Below, in pieces: positions 1-11,125 of a DNA stretch of 64,000 bases. Each line of letters begins with the position of its first letter. The stretch's first letter is position 1. The DNA lies in assembly GCF_026340975.1 (NCBI RefSeq), contig NZ_JAPEOS010000001.1, forward strand, positions 2,575,001-2,639,000, in the 5' to 3' direction. The translations under genes were made by a program, and so were the position numbers. This DNA comes from Streptomyces sp. NBC_01214. GTDB lineage: Bacteria; Actinomycetota; Actinomycetes; Streptomycetales; Streptomycetaceae. Below the pieces are notes generated by a model. The model did no database searches. It saw only the letters and a program-made list of their open reading frames with translations, and was not told the origin of the DNA.

Positions 1-2765
<2,765 letters not shown>

Positions 2766-2871
2766 TCAGTTGCTCGCGTCCACTGTGTTAGTTCTGAAGC
2801 AACGAACAGTTGCTGGTTTCTAGAGCTAGAACATAACTACAAAGTGTGCTTGTTCGCTCGAAACCGATAGG
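2766..2871 (+). other. 23S-5S internal spacer
   Basis: About 106 bases of spacer rRNA. No tRNA cloverleaf is present. CGAAACC (2859-2865) can pair with GGTTTCG across the 5' boundary of 5S, which could be part of an RNase processing stem; that role is inferred. Confidence 0.7.
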
Positions 2872-2988
2872 GTTTCGGTGGTCATAGCGTTAGGGAAACG
2901 CCCGGTTACATTCCGAACCCGGAAGCTAAGCCTTTCAGCGCCGATGGTACTGCAGGGGGGACCCTGTGGGAGAGTAGGACGCCGCCGA
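2872..2988 (+). rRNA. 5S ribosomal RNA
   Basis: Complete 5S rRNA of about 117 nt. It begins GTTTCGGTGGTCATAGCG and ends AGTAGGACGCCGCCGAAC, so the two ends pair to form helix I. The conserved CCGAACCCGGAAG loop is present. It sits about 106 bases after 23S in the usual rrn order. Confidence 0.95.
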
Positions 2989-2998
2989 ACAATCTTTC

Positions 2999-3046
2999 AA
3001 AGGACCCTTGGTCCAGCGTTCAACGCTGGACCAAGGGTCCTTTTTT
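2999..3046 (+). terminator. rRNA operon terminator
   Basis: Long perfect inverted repeat: AAAGGACCCTTGGTCCAGCG pairs with CGCTGGACCAAGGGTCCTTT around a TTCAA loop. It is followed by a run of six T. This is a classical intrinsic terminator, unusually strong and T-tailed for such a GC-rich genome, and it ends the rrn operon. Confidence 0.95.
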
Positions 3047-3131
3047 GTTTTTACCTCTTTACGCCGAAGCGCGGCCATGGGTTGGTTGCGCGAGAATGAC
3101 TAGCGGTACCCCGAAGACAGGAGTCACACCC

Positions 3132-5441
3132 ATGTCCAACTCTCCCGACGATCGTCCGGAGCGCGAGCCTCGGCGCAACGACGGCGGTGACAGGGGCGGC
3201 TACCGCGGGGGCCGTGACGACCGTGGCGGCGACCGTCCCCCGTTCCGTCGCGACGACCGTGGTGCCAGTGGCCGGCCGTCCAGCAGCGGTGGCGGCTTCC
3301 GTCGCGATGACCGTGGTGGCCGTCCCTCCGGTGGTGGCGGTGGCTTCCGCCGTGACGACCGTGGCGGCGACCGTCCGTCCTACCCGCGTCGTGATGACGA
3401 CCGTGGTGGGCGTCCCTCCGGTGGTGGCGGCGGTTTCCGCCGCGATGACCGCGGTGGCGACCGCCCCAGCTTCCCGCGTCGTGATGACCGTGGTGGGGAC
3501 CGTCCGTCGTACCCGCGTCGTGACGATGAGCGTGGTGGGTTCCGTGGCGGTCGTGACGACCGTGGCGGCGACCGCCCGTCCTACCCCCGTCGCGATGACC
3601 GTGGTGGCGACCGTCCGTCGTACCCGCGCCGTGATGACGACCGTGGTGGCCGTCCCTCCGGTGGTGGCGGCGGCTTCCGCCGTGACGACCGTGGCGGCGA
3701 CCGCCCGTCGTACCCCCGTCGCGATGACCGTGGTGGTGACCGTCCCTCGTACCCGCGTCGTGATGACGACCGTGGTGGGCGTCCCTCCGGTGGTGGCGGC
3801 GGTTTCCGTCGTGACGACCGTGGTGGCGACCGCCCGTCGTACCCCCGTCGTGACGACCGTGGCGGGGACCGTCCCTCGTACCCGCGTCGTGACGATGACC
3901 GTGGTGGGTTCCGTGGCGGTCGTGACGACCGCGGTGGCGACCGTCCGTCGTACCCGCGTCGTGATGACCGTGGTGGGGACCGTCCGTCGTACCCGCGTCG
4001 TGACGATGAGCGTGGTGGGTTCCGTGGCGGTCGTGATGACCGTGGCGGCGACCGTCCCTCGTACCCGCGTCGTGATGACGACCGTGGTGGGCGTCCCTCC
4101 GGTGGTGGCGGCGGTTTCCGTCGTGACGACCGTGGCGGCGACCGCCCGTCGTACCCGCGTCGCGATGACCGTGGTGGAGACCGTCCGTCGTACCCGCGTC
4201 GTGACGATGACCGTGGTGGGTTCCGTGGCGGTCGTGATGACCGTGGCGGCGACCGTCCCTCGTACCCGCGTCGTGATGACGACCGTGGTGGGCGTCCCTC
4301 CGGTGGTGGCGGCGGTTTCCGCCGCGATGACCGTGGCGGCGACCGTCCGTCGTACCCGCGCCGTGACGATGACCGTGGTGGGTTCCGTGGCGGTCGTGAC
4401 GACCGTGGCGGCGACCGCCCGTCCTACCCCCGTCGCGACGACCGCGGTGGCGACCGTGGCGGCTACCGTGGTGGCCGTGACGATCGCGGTGGTGACCGTG
4501 GTGGCTACCGTGGTCGCGATGACCGCGGCGGCGACCGCGACTTCCGCGCGGACCGTGACCGGGACCCGGTCAAGCGGCTTCCGATCGACGAGGACGTCAC
4601 CGGCCTCGAGATCGACGCCGATGTGCGTCAGGAGCTGCTGAGCCTGCCCAAGGGCCTGGCCGAAGAGGTTTCCAAGAACCTCGTCATGGTCGCGCGGCTG
4701 ATCGACGAGGAGCCCGAGCAGGCGTACGCGTACTCGCGCATCGCCCTGCGGCTGGCCTCCCGCGTCGCCGCCGTCCGTGAGGCCGCCGGCTTCGCCGCGT
4801 ACGCCACGCAGAAGTACAGCGAGGCCCTCGCCGAGTTCCGCGCCGCCAAGCGCATGACCGGCTCGGTCGAGCTGTGGCCCGTCATGGCCGACTGCGAGCG
4901 CGGCCTCGGCCGTCCGGAGCGGGCGCTGGCCATGGCCGGCGAGCCCGAGGTGCAGAAGCTGGACAAGGCCGGTCAGGTCGAGATGCGTCTGGTCGCGGCC
5001 GGTGCCCGGCGGGACCAGGGGCAGCTCGAAGCGGCCATCGTGACCCTGCAGAGCCCGGAGCTGGCCTCCAACTCGGTCCAGCCCTGGACAGCACGCCTGC
5101 GGTACGCCTACGCCGACGCCCTGCTGGCGGCCGGTCGTGAGGACGAGGCGCGCGAGTGGTTCGGCAAGACCCTCGAAGCGGACAAGGACGGGGCCACCGA
5201 CGCCTCCGACCGTCTCGCCGAGCTCGACGGCGTCGAGTTCGTCGACGCCTCGATCGACCTGTCCGACCTCGCCGGGGACGAGGACGACGACGATGAGGAC
5301 GACGAGGACGCGGCGGAGATCGCCGCGGCCGAGCGCGCCTCCGACGTCGCCGAGTACTACGACGAGGACGACGAGGAGTACGAGCCGCTGGAGCAGTCCG
5401 AGGCCGACGCCGACGCCGATGTCGAGGGCGACAAGGCCTGA
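3132..5441 (+). CDS. Arg/Asp/Gly-repeat protein with C-terminal TPR-like domain
   Basis: A 769-residue protein with three zones. Residues 1 to about 480 are low-complexity and disordered, built from RDDRGGDRPSYPRR-type units: 16 exact RPSYPRR copies plus one RPSFPRR, mixed with RGGFRGG and RPSGGGGGFR blocks. Residues about 481-720 are helical and TPR-like, with paired helices and alanine-rich repeats. The last 45 or so are very acidic (runs of Asp and Glu). ATG 3132 is chosen because AGGAG lies 9 bases upstream; in-frame starts further up fall in the rrn terminator. RGG/RDD tracts in other proteins bind RNA and drive condensation, so an RNA- or ribosome-associated role is plausible but inferred. 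It stands alone between the rrn terminator and the hairpin at 5454. Confidence 0.85.
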   Translation: MSNSPDDRPEREPRRNDGGDRGGYRGGRDDRGGDRPPFRRDDRGASGRPSSSGGGFRRDDRGGRPSGGGGGFRRDDRGGDRPSYPRRDDDRGGRPSGGGGGFRRDDRGGDRPSFPRRDDRGGDRPSYPRRDDERGGFRGGRDDRGGDRPSYPRRDDRGGDRPSYPRRDDDRGGRPSGGGGGFRRDDRGGDRPSYPRRDDRGGDRPSYPRRDDDRGGRPSGGGGGFRRDDRGGDRPSYPRRDDRGGDRPSYPRRDDDRGGFRGGRDDRGGDRPSYPRRDDRGGDRPSYPRRDDERGGFRGGRDDRGGDRPSYPRRDDDRGGRPSGGGGGFRRDDRGGDRPSYPRRDDRGGDRPSYPRRDDDRGGFRGGRDDRGGDRPSYPRRDDDRGGRPSGGGGGFRRDDRGGDRPSYPRRDDDRGGFRGGRDDRGGDRPSYPRRDDRGGDRGGYRGGRDDRGGDRGGYRGRDDRGGDRDFRADRDRDPVKRLPIDEDVTGLEIDADVRQELLSLPKGLAEEVSKNLVMVARLIDEEPEQAYAYSRIALRLASRVAAVREAAGFAAYATQKYSEALAEFRAAKRMTGSVELWPVMADCERGLGRPERALAMAGEPEVQKLDKAGQVEMRLVAAGARRDQGQLEAAIVTLQSPELASNSVQPWTARLRYAYADALLAAGREDEAREWFGKTLEADKDGATDASDRLAELDGVEFVDASIDLSDLAGDEDDDDEDDEDAAEIAAAERASDVAEYYDEDDEEYEPLEQSEADADADVEGDKA
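3190..4560 (+). repeat. Coding tandem repeat array (RDDRGGDRPSYPRR units)
   Basis: About 1.4 kb of in-frame, imperfect tandem DNA repeats based on CGTGACGACCGTGGCGGCGACCG and TACCCGCGTCGTGATGACGA modules of about 36-90 bases. Codon choice drifts between units (CGT/CGC, GAC/GAT), so most copies are not identical. The repeat period keeps a second frame open as well. The array is coding, not a CRISPR: there are no unique spacers and the frame is maintained throughout. Confidence 0.9.
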
Positions 5442-5453
5442 GGCACGGTGACG

Positions 5454-5495
5454 TGAAGAAGGGCGGTACCCCGACCGGGGTACCGCCCTTCTTCA
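5454..5495. terminator. Bidirectional hairpin terminator
   Basis: Perfect 19-bp stem (TGAAGAAGGGCGGTACCCC with its complement) and a 4-base GACC loop, between two convergent genes whose stops lie at 5441 and 5509. It has no T-run, like many streptomycete terminators. The A-rich and T-rich feet make it usable from both sides. Confidence 0.85.
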
Positions 5496-5508
5496 TGTCC
5501 GGAAGTGG

Positions 5509-6780
5509 TCAGCCCAGGCCGCGCAGGACCAGGCCGGTGGCCGGTTTCGGGCCGAAGGACGTGGACTTGCGGGGCATGGTGACGCCCTGGCGGGCCAGGT
5601 CCCGTACGACTTCCTCGCGTACGGGATGCAGCAGGACCGCCGTGCCGCCGTGCCGCTCGGCCATGGCCACCGTGGACGCGGCGTCGTGGATGTACGTGAT
5701 CTGGTCCGGCGCGTCCGGGACGTGCCAGAGGGCGTCGAGCAGGGTCGCGTGCAGGACGGTGGCGTCCAGCCGGCGCCAGGCCTCGGGGCGGTCGTGGCGG
5801 ACCGTGGTGTCGAGGAGCGCCAGGTCGGGGTCGGTGACCAGGTGGAAGGCGCCGTCGCCGGCGATCAGGAAGGCGTTGCCGCGTTCCGAGGCGTCCGCGA
5901 GGGTGTCCAGGGCCAGCGGCAGCGGTCCGGCGACCGGGCGGACGCGGAAGTGGCCGTCGAGGGCGGCGAGGGCGTCCGCCACCGGGAGTCGGCGCAGCAT
6001 CCGGTGGATGGCGCGGACCTGTAGCGGATAGCGGGCGGTGTCCACGAGGAGGACCAGGCCGAAGTCCCAGGCGGTGGGGGAGTCGTGCTCCTCCTGGAGG
6101 CGCAGGTACGTCGCCCAGCGGTGGTGGCCGTCTGCGATCAGGGCCTGCCGGTGGCTGAGGTCCGCCATGACGGTGGCGAGTTCGGCCGGATCCGTGATGG
6201 CCCACAGACGGTGCTGGAAGCCGTCCTCGGTGGTGGTCGACAGGAGCGGGGCGAGCCGGGCGGTCCGTTCGACGACCGCGGCCGCTCCCGTGCCGGGGTC
6301 GTCGCCCCGGTAGGTGAGCAGGAGGGGTTCGAGGTTGGCGGAGGTGGCCCGCATCAGGCCGGCCCGGTCGGTGACCACGTCCGGCATGACGTCCTCGTGC
6401 GGCAGGACGATGCCGGCGTCGGCGGTGGACAGGGCGAGGGCGCCGATGAGGCCGCGCTGGAGCAGGCCGGCCCGGCGCTGCTCGTACACGTAGAGCGCGG
6501 GCTCGGGGTCGGCGCTGAGGATGCCCTGGGCGAGCCAGTCGTGCAGGGTGCGCGCGGCCTGCTCGTTGCGCGCGGCCGGGGTGCCCGCCTGCGGGAGGAT
6601 CAGGCGGACGATGTTGTGCGGGTCGGCGGATTCGAGGTGGTCGACTCCGTCGGGACGCACGACCACGTCGTACGGCGGAGAGGTGACGGCGGCGAGGCTG
6701 CCGACACGCTCGGGGACGTAGCGCAGGCCGTGGAACGGGATCAGGCGCAGCCCGTGCTCCGCAGTACCAGATGTGGTCAT
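5509..6780 (-). CDS. DUF1015 family protein
   Basis: A 423-residue DUF1015 protein. The N-terminal LIPFHGLRYVPERVG with TSPPYDVV (about 33-40), the PHNIVRLILP segment and the ADGHHRWATYL motif (216-226) are family hallmarks. No biochemical function is firmly assigned to the family; the conserved His/Arg cluster suggests a nucleotide- or phosphate-binding enzyme. It has no signal peptide or membrane segments. It is transcribed away from the HAD gene at 6895 across a 114-base divergent spacer and ends at the shared hairpin. The ATG at 6780 lacks a clear Shine-Dalgarno, so a leaderless start is possible. Confidence 0.85.
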   Translation of the reverse strand: MTTSGTAEHGLRLIPFHGLRYVPERVGSLAAVTSPPYDVVVRPDGVDHLESADPHNIVRLILPQAGTPAARNEQAARTLHDWLAQGILSADPEPALYVYEQRRAGLLQRGLIGALALSTADAGIVLPHEDVMPDVVTDRAGLMRATSANLEPLLLTYRGDDPGTGAAAVVERTARLAPLLSTTTEDGFQHRLWAITDPAELATVMADLSHRQALIADGHHRWATYLRLQEEHDSPTAWDFGLVLLVDTARYPLQVRAIHRMLRRLPVADALAALDGHFRVRPVAGPLPLALDTLADASERGNAFLIAGDGAFHLVTDPDLALLDTTVRHDRPEAWRRLDATVLHATLLDALWHVPDAPDQITYIHDAASTVAMAERHGGTAVLLHPVREEVVRDLARQGVTMPRKSTSFGPKPATGLVLRGLG

Positions 6781-6894
6781 TGGTGCATGGTAAAACGCGT
6801 CTTGCCATGCGGGATGATCGGGGCAGTACGGAATCGGACAAGGTCGATCTCCCCCCAGCTACCGCTGGGAGTGGCCCCGAGAGGAGCGGACAGG

Positions 6895-7974
6895 ATGACC
6901 CGGCAGAGCAGGACCAGTCCCGCGGCGAGTGAGCAGAGCCTGCACCAGGCGTACGACACCGCCCTGCTGGATCTGGACGGGGTGGTGTACGCGGGGGGCG
7001 CGGCCATCGCGTACGCGGTGGAGTCCCTCGCCACGGCCCGGGCGGACGGGATGCACCTCGCGTACGTCACGAACAACGCGCTGCGGACGCCGGACGCGGT
7101 CGCGGAGCACCTGGGCGAGCTGGGCATTCCGACGGAGGCGGCCGAGGTGATCACCTCGGCGCAGGCGGTGGCCCGGCTGATCGCGGAGCAGGTGGAGCCG
7201 GGGTCGAAGGTGCTGGTGATCGGCGGGGACGGGCTGCGGGTCGCGCTGCGCGAGCGGGGTCTGGTGCCGGTGGAGTCGGCCGAGGAGGAAGGGCTCGCGG
7301 CGGTCGTCCAGGGGTACGGGGGTCCCGACCTGCCGTGGGGGCGGTTCGCCGAGGCCTCGTACGCGATCAACCGCGGGGTGCCGTGGTTCGCGTCGAACAC
7401 CGACCTGACGATTCCCGGCGCGCGGGGGATCGCGCCGGGCAACGGGGCCGCGGTGGAGGTCGTACGGATCGCCACGGGTGCGGAGCCGCAGGTGGCGGGC
7501 AAGCCGCTGCCCCCGATGCACCGGGAGACGGTGTTGCGGACCGGGGCGGAGCGGCCGTTGGTGGTGGGGGACCGGCTGGACACCGACATCGAGGGCGCCT
7601 TCAACGGGGAGGTGGACTCGCTGCTGGTGCTGACCGGGGTCACGGACGCGGAGCAGCTGCTGCGGGCCGAGCCCAGGCACCGTCCGACCTATGTGGACCG
7701 GGACCTGCGGGGGTTGCTGGCCGGGCAGCCGGAGGTGGAGCCGTTCGCGGAGGGGTTCCGTTGCGGCGGCTGGACGGCGGTCGCGACGAACGGCGGCGTG
7801 CTGGAGCTGCGCGAGGCCGGAGAGGCCGGAGAGACCGGAGCGGGTTGGGCAGCCGGGGAGGCCGGGGATCCGCTCGACGGGCTGCGGGCGCTGTGCGCGG
7901 CGGCCTGGACGGTGGCCGGGGACGGGGTTTGCACCCTCGATGCGGCGAAGGCCCTGGCCAGGCTGGGTCTTTAA
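6895..7974 (+). CDS. HAD-IIA family phosphatase (NagD/PGP-like)
   Basis: A 359-residue HAD hydrolase of the class with a large C2 cap. Motif I is LLDLDGVVY (about 24-32) with the nucleophile Asp. Motif II is the TNN after YV near residue 60, motif III the Lys in AGKPLPP near 202, and motif IV VGDRLDTDIEGA near 222. Relatives dephosphorylate sugar phosphates, 2-phosphoglycolate or pyridoxal phosphate; the substrate here cannot be read. ATG 6895 follows GAGGAG at 6881. The last 90 or so residues, beyond the HAD fold, include a Glu/Gly/Ala-rich linker and are less conserved. This gene sits beside tlyA and nadK in other actinobacteria too. Confidence 0.88.
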   Translation: MTRQSRTSPAASEQSLHQAYDTALLDLDGVVYAGGAAIAYAVESLATARADGMHLAYVTNNALRTPDAVAEHLGELGIPTEAAEVITSAQAVARLIAEQVEPGSKVLVIGGDGLRVALRERGLVPVESAEEEGLAAVVQGYGGPDLPWGRFAEASYAINRGVPWFASNTDLTIPGARGIAPGNGAAVEVVRIATGAEPQVAGKPLPPMHRETVLRTGAERPLVVGDRLDTDIEGAFNGEVDSLLVLTGVTDAEQLLRAEPRHRPTYVDRDLRGLLAGQPEVEPFAEGFRCGGWTAVATNGGVLELREAGEAGETGAGWAAGEAGDPLDGLRALCAAAWTVAGDGVCTLDAAKALARLGL

Positions 7975-8005
7975 GGGCCGTCCGGGGGATCCGCCCGTGC
8001 GGAGG

Positions 8006-8024
8006 GTAGGTTAGCCTAACCTGC
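8006..8024. promoter_or_regulatory. Iron box (DmdR/IdeR-type operator)
   Basis: A perfect palindrome, AGGTTAG-C-CTAACCT (8008-8022), matches the actinobacterial iron-regulator consensus TTAGGTTAGGCTCACCTAA. It ends three bases before the GTG start of a siderophore permease. TAGGTT at 8007 could serve as the -10, so the Fe-loaded repressor would sit on the promoter. The site predicts repression of the three-gene operon when iron is plentiful. Confidence 0.88.
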
Positions 8025-9092
8025 GTGTTGGTCGAGAGTCCCCCTGAACCCGAACGGAGCGCGGCGCCCGACGAGGGCGCCGACGCCGCCGTAGCCCGCC
8101 CGCGCCATGCCGCGCGCGCCGCCGGTCTGCTCGCCGCTCTTGCGGTGCTGGCACTGATCGCCGTCGTGAGCATCGCCGTGGGCGCCAAGCAGATGTCCCT
8201 GGACGAGGTCTGGCACGGCCTGTTCGCCTACGCGGGTACGCCCTCCGACGTGGTGGTGCGGGATCTGCGGATCCCGCGCACCCTGCTCGGGCTGATGGTC
8301 GGGCTCGGACTCGGCCTGTCCGGTGCCGTGATGCAGGCGCTGACCCGGAACCCGCTGGCCGAGCCCGGCATCCTCGGCGTCAACGCGGGTGCCGCGGCCG
8401 CCGTGGTCTCCGCGATCAGCTTCTTCGGCGCGAGTTCGCTGAACGAGTTCGTGTGGTGGGCCTTCCTCGGAGCCGCCTTCGTCTCGGTCCTCGTGTACGT
8501 GCTCGGCGGCAGCCGCAGCGCGACCCCGGTGCGCCTCGCGCTCGCCGGTACGGCGGCCAGCGCGGCGCTCGTCGGCTACATCAACGCCGTGCAGCTGATG
8601 GACAGCAAGGCGCTGGACAAGCTGCGCTTCTGGACGGTGGGTTCGCTGGCCTCGGCCAACATGGACACCGTCCGGCAGGTGGCCCCCTTCCTGCTCGTCG
8701 GCGCGGTGCTCGCGCTGGTGCTGGGCCGGCCGCTCAACGCGATGGCGATGGGCGACGACACGGCGCGGGCGCTCGGCGCCCACCTGACGCGGACCCGGAT
8801 CGGCGCCATGGTCGCCATCACCCTGCTGTGCGGTGCGGCGACCGCCGCCTGCGGTCCCATCGTGTTCATCGGGCTGATGGTCCCGCACCTCGTGCGGGCC
8901 TTCACCGGCCCCGACATGCGCTGGGTGCTCGCGTACTCGGCCGTCCTGTCGCCGGCCCTGCTGCTCGGCTCCGACATCATCGGCCGCGTCGTCACCCGGC
9001 CCGCCGAACTGCAGGTCGGCGTCGTGACCGCGCTGATCGGCGGCCCGGTCTTCATCTACCTGGTTCGGCGCAAGAGGATGGCCCAGCTGTGA
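8025..9092 (+). CDS. Iron-siderophore ABC transporter permease (FecCD family)
   Basis: A 355-residue inner-membrane permease of the BtuC/FecCD family with about nine to ten hydrophobic helices after a 30-residue charged N-terminus. Signature stretches are RIPRTLLGLMVGLGLGLSGA, the QALTRNPLAEPGILGVNAGA loop, and GPIVFIGLMVPHLVRAF near the cytoplasmic coupling helix. It moves ferric siderophores across the membrane with the next two gene products. The start is GTG 8025; the iron box ends at 8024 and no later in-frame start fits the conserved N-terminus, so the message is probably leaderless. No binding protein gene is present, so the lipoprotein must be encoded elsewhere. Confidence 0.93.
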   Translation: MLVESPPEPERSAAPDEGADAAVARPRHAARAAGLLAALAVLALIAVVSIAVGAKQMSLDEVWHGLFAYAGTPSDVVVRDLRIPRTLLGLMVGLGLGLSGAVMQALTRNPLAEPGILGVNAGAAAAVVSAISFFGASSLNEFVWWAFLGAAFVSVLVYVLGGSRSATPVRLALAGTAASAALVGYINAVQLMDSKALDKLRFWTVGSLASANMDTVRQVAPFLLVGAVLALVLGRPLNAMAMGDDTARALGAHLTRTRIGAMVAITLLCGAATAACGPIVFIGLMVPHLVRAFTGPDMRWVLAYSAVLSPALLLGSDIIGRVVTRPAELQVGVVTALIGGPVFIYLVRRKRMAQL

Positions 9093-10183
9093 CCGCGACC
9101 GCGCCCACGACCGTGACCGCGCCCGACACCCCCCGCAAGGGCCGTCGGTCCGGCCCCCGTCCGCTGCGCCTGCCCGGCGGGCTCTCGTTGCGCGTCGAGC
9201 GGCGCGCCCTGGCCGTCGGGGTGCTGCTGACCGTCACGGCGCTCGCGATGGCCGTCGTGCTCATCGGCACCGGCGACTTCGAGATCGCGCCGTGGGACGT
9301 CGTACAGACCCTGCTCGGCAACGGCACCCCCGCCACCGACTTCATCGTCAACGACCTGCGGCTGCCGCGGGCCCTGGTCGCGCTGCTCGTCGGCGCGGCG
9401 CTCGGCGTCTCCGGAGCCGTCTTCCAGTCCGTCTCCCGCAACCCGCTGGGCTCCCCGGACATGCTCGGCTTCGGCTACGGCTCGGCGGTCGGCGCGCTCG
9501 TCGTCATCATCCTGTTCAAGGGCGGCGCCACCGAAGTGGCCGTCGGCGCGCTGGTCGGCGGTCTGCTGGCCGGAGTCCTCGTCTACGTGCTCGCCTACAA
9601 GCAGGGCATCCAGGGCTACCGGCTGGTGCTGGTCGGCATCGGCGCCTCCGCCGTCCTGATCGCCGTGATCCAGTACCTGATCACGAAGGCCCAGCTGATC
9701 GAGGCCACCCGTGCCATGGTCTGGCTGACCGGCTCGCTGGCCGGCCGGGACTGGGCTCAGGTGTGGCCGCTGCTCGCGGTGTGCGCGGTGCTCTTCCCGC
9801 TGGTCCTCGGGCAGGGCCGGGCCCTGCGGATGATGGAGATGGGCGACGACGCCGCGTACGCGCTCGGGGTGCGGGTGGAGCGGACGCGGATGCTGCTGAT
9901 GCTCGCGGCGGTCCTGCTCACCACCGCGGCGAGCGCTGCGGCCGGGCCGATCAGCTTCGTCGCGCTGGCCGCGCCGCAGCTGGCCCGGCGGCTGACCCGC
10001 TCGCCCGGCGGGAACCTGGTGAACGCCGCCCTGATGGGCTCGGTGCTGCTGATGGTGTCCGACTGGGCCTCGCAGCGGGCCTTCGGCGCCGACCAACTGC
10101 CGGTGGGCGTGGTGACCGGCCTCGTCGGCGGTGTCTACCTGCTCTGGCTGCTCGTCACCGAGCGCAAGGCGGGACGTATATGA
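9089..10183 (+). CDS. Iron-siderophore ABC transporter permease, second subunit (FecCD family)
   Basis: A 364-residue FecCD permease that would form a heterodimer with the preceding product. The N-terminal 45 residues are Thr/Arg-rich and cytoplasmic. After them come the family motifs LRLPRALVALLVGAALGVSGA, SVSRNPLGSPDMLGFGYG and GPISFVALAAPQLARRL. Its GTG start overlaps the upstream stop (GTGA), so translation is coupled. It shares the upstream iron box and ends in an ATGA overlap with the ATPase gene. Confidence 0.93.
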   Translation: MTATAPTTVTAPDTPRKGRRSGPRPLRLPGGLSLRVERRALAVGVLLTVTALAMAVVLIGTGDFEIAPWDVVQTLLGNGTPATDFIVNDLRLPRALVALLVGAALGVSGAVFQSVSRNPLGSPDMLGFGYGSAVGALVVIILFKGGATEVAVGALVGGLLAGVLVYVLAYKQGIQGYRLVLVGIGASAVLIAVIQYLITKAQLIEATRAMVWLTGSLAGRDWAQVWPLLAVCAVLFPLVLGQGRALRMMEMGDDAAYALGVRVERTRMLLMLAAVLLTTAASAAAGPISFVALAAPQLARRLTRSPGGNLVNAALMGSVLLMVSDWASQRAFGADQLPVGVVTGLVGGVYLLWLLVTERKAGRI

Positions 10184-11010
10184 ACCTGATGAGGAGTACC
10201 CAAGTGCAGCGGCTGACCGCGGAGAACGTGACCCTCGGCTACGACCAGCGGGTCATCGCCGAGAACCTGTCGGTGGAGATCCCCGACAACTCCTTCACGG
10301 TGATCGTCGGTCCCAACGCCTGTGGCAAGTCCACGCTGCTGCGGGCCCTGTCGCGGATGCTGAAGCCGTCCACCGGGCGGGTGCTGCTGGACGGGCAGGC
10401 CATCGGGTCGATGCCCGCGAAGAAGGTCGCCAAGACCCTGGGCCTGCTCCCGCAGTCCTCGATCGCGCCCGACGGCATCACGGTGGCCGACCTGGTTTCG
10501 CGCGGCCGGTACCCGCACCAGGGGCTGCTGCGGCAGTGGTCGGCCGAGGACGAGCGGGTCGTGAACGAGTCGATGGCCTCGACCGGGGTCGCCGAACTCG
10601 CCGACCGGGCCGTGGACGAGCTGTCGGGCGGGCAGCGGCAGCGGGTGTGGATCGCGATGGCGCTGGCCCAGCAGACGCCGTTGCTGTTGCTCGACGAGCC
10701 GACGACGTACCTGGACATCCAGCACCAGATCGACGTGCTGGACCTGTGCGCGGAGCTGCACGAGACGCAGGGGCGGACGCTGGTGGCGGTGCTGCACGAT
10801 CTGAACCACGCGGCCCGGTACGCCACGCACCTGATCGCGATGCGGGGCGGGAAGGTCGTCGCGGAGGGGCCGCCGGCCGAGGTGGTGACGGCGGAGCTCG
10901 TGGAGAAGGTGTTCGGGCTGCGCTGCCAGGTGATCCCGGATCCGGAGACGGGGACGCCGCTGGTGGTTCCGGCGGCGCGCAAGGCCCGTGTGGGGGCCCG
11001 GGCCGAGTAG
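10180..11010 (+). CDS. Iron-siderophore ABC transporter ATP-binding protein (FepC-like)
   Basis: A 276-residue ABC ATPase that powers the two permeases. Walker A GPNACGKST (44-52), the Q-loop in LGLLPQSSI, the signature LSGGQRQRVWIA, Walker B LLLLDEPTTYLD and the switch His in VLHDLNHA are all intact. ATG 10180 overlaps the upstream stop. A GTG at 10204 with GAGGAG 7 bases upstream (10191-10196) is a well-placed alternative that would remove eight residues outside the fold. Substrate assignment rests on the family and the iron box. Confidence 0.93.
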   Translation: MNLMRSTQVQRLTAENVTLGYDQRVIAENLSVEIPDNSFTVIVGPNACGKSTLLRALSRMLKPSTGRVLLDGQAIGSMPAKKVAKTLGLLPQSSIAPDGITVADLVSRGRYPHQGLLRQWSAEDERVVNESMASTGVAELADRAVDELSGGQRQRVWIAMALAQQTPLLLLDEPTTYLDIQHQIDVLDLCAELHETQGRTLVAVLHDLNHAARYATHLIAMRGGKVVAEGPPAEVVTAELVEKVFGLRCQVIPDPETGTPLVVPAARKARVGARAE

Positions 11011-11045
11011 CCTCCGGCCGGGTGGGCGGTTTCGGGTGCGGGCCG

Positions 11046-11098
11046 GTTGCCGGGGGCGCTGCCCCCGGACCCCCGCGCCTCAAACGCCGGCGGGGCTG
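11046..11098 (+). repeat. 53-bp dispersed repeat, copy 1
   Basis: The 53 bases from GTTGCCGGGGGCGCTGCCCC to CGCCGGCGGGGCTG recur without a mismatch at 57065-57117 in the same orientation. The first half folds as a hairpin (CGGGGGCGCTGCCCCCG). It lies just after the ABC ATPase stop. A related core (CGCCTCAA-CGCCGGCGGGGCT) appears near 20575. Intergenic elements of this kind are common in Streptomyces; the role may be termination or a mobile miniature element. Confidence 0.85.
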
Positions 11099-11125
11099 GT
11101 GGGGCGGGGGTGTCGGCGGGTGGGG

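Noticed and set aside
3190..4560. CRISPR-like repeats
   Set aside because: No unique spacers; units are in-frame coding repeats of varying length.
3187..4641. A 484-codon frame overlapping the repeat protein in a second phase, rich in Val, Ala and Thr
   Set aside because: It stays open only because the repeats are multiples of three bases; composition is wrong for a real protein and the main frame has the start signal and conserved C-terminus.
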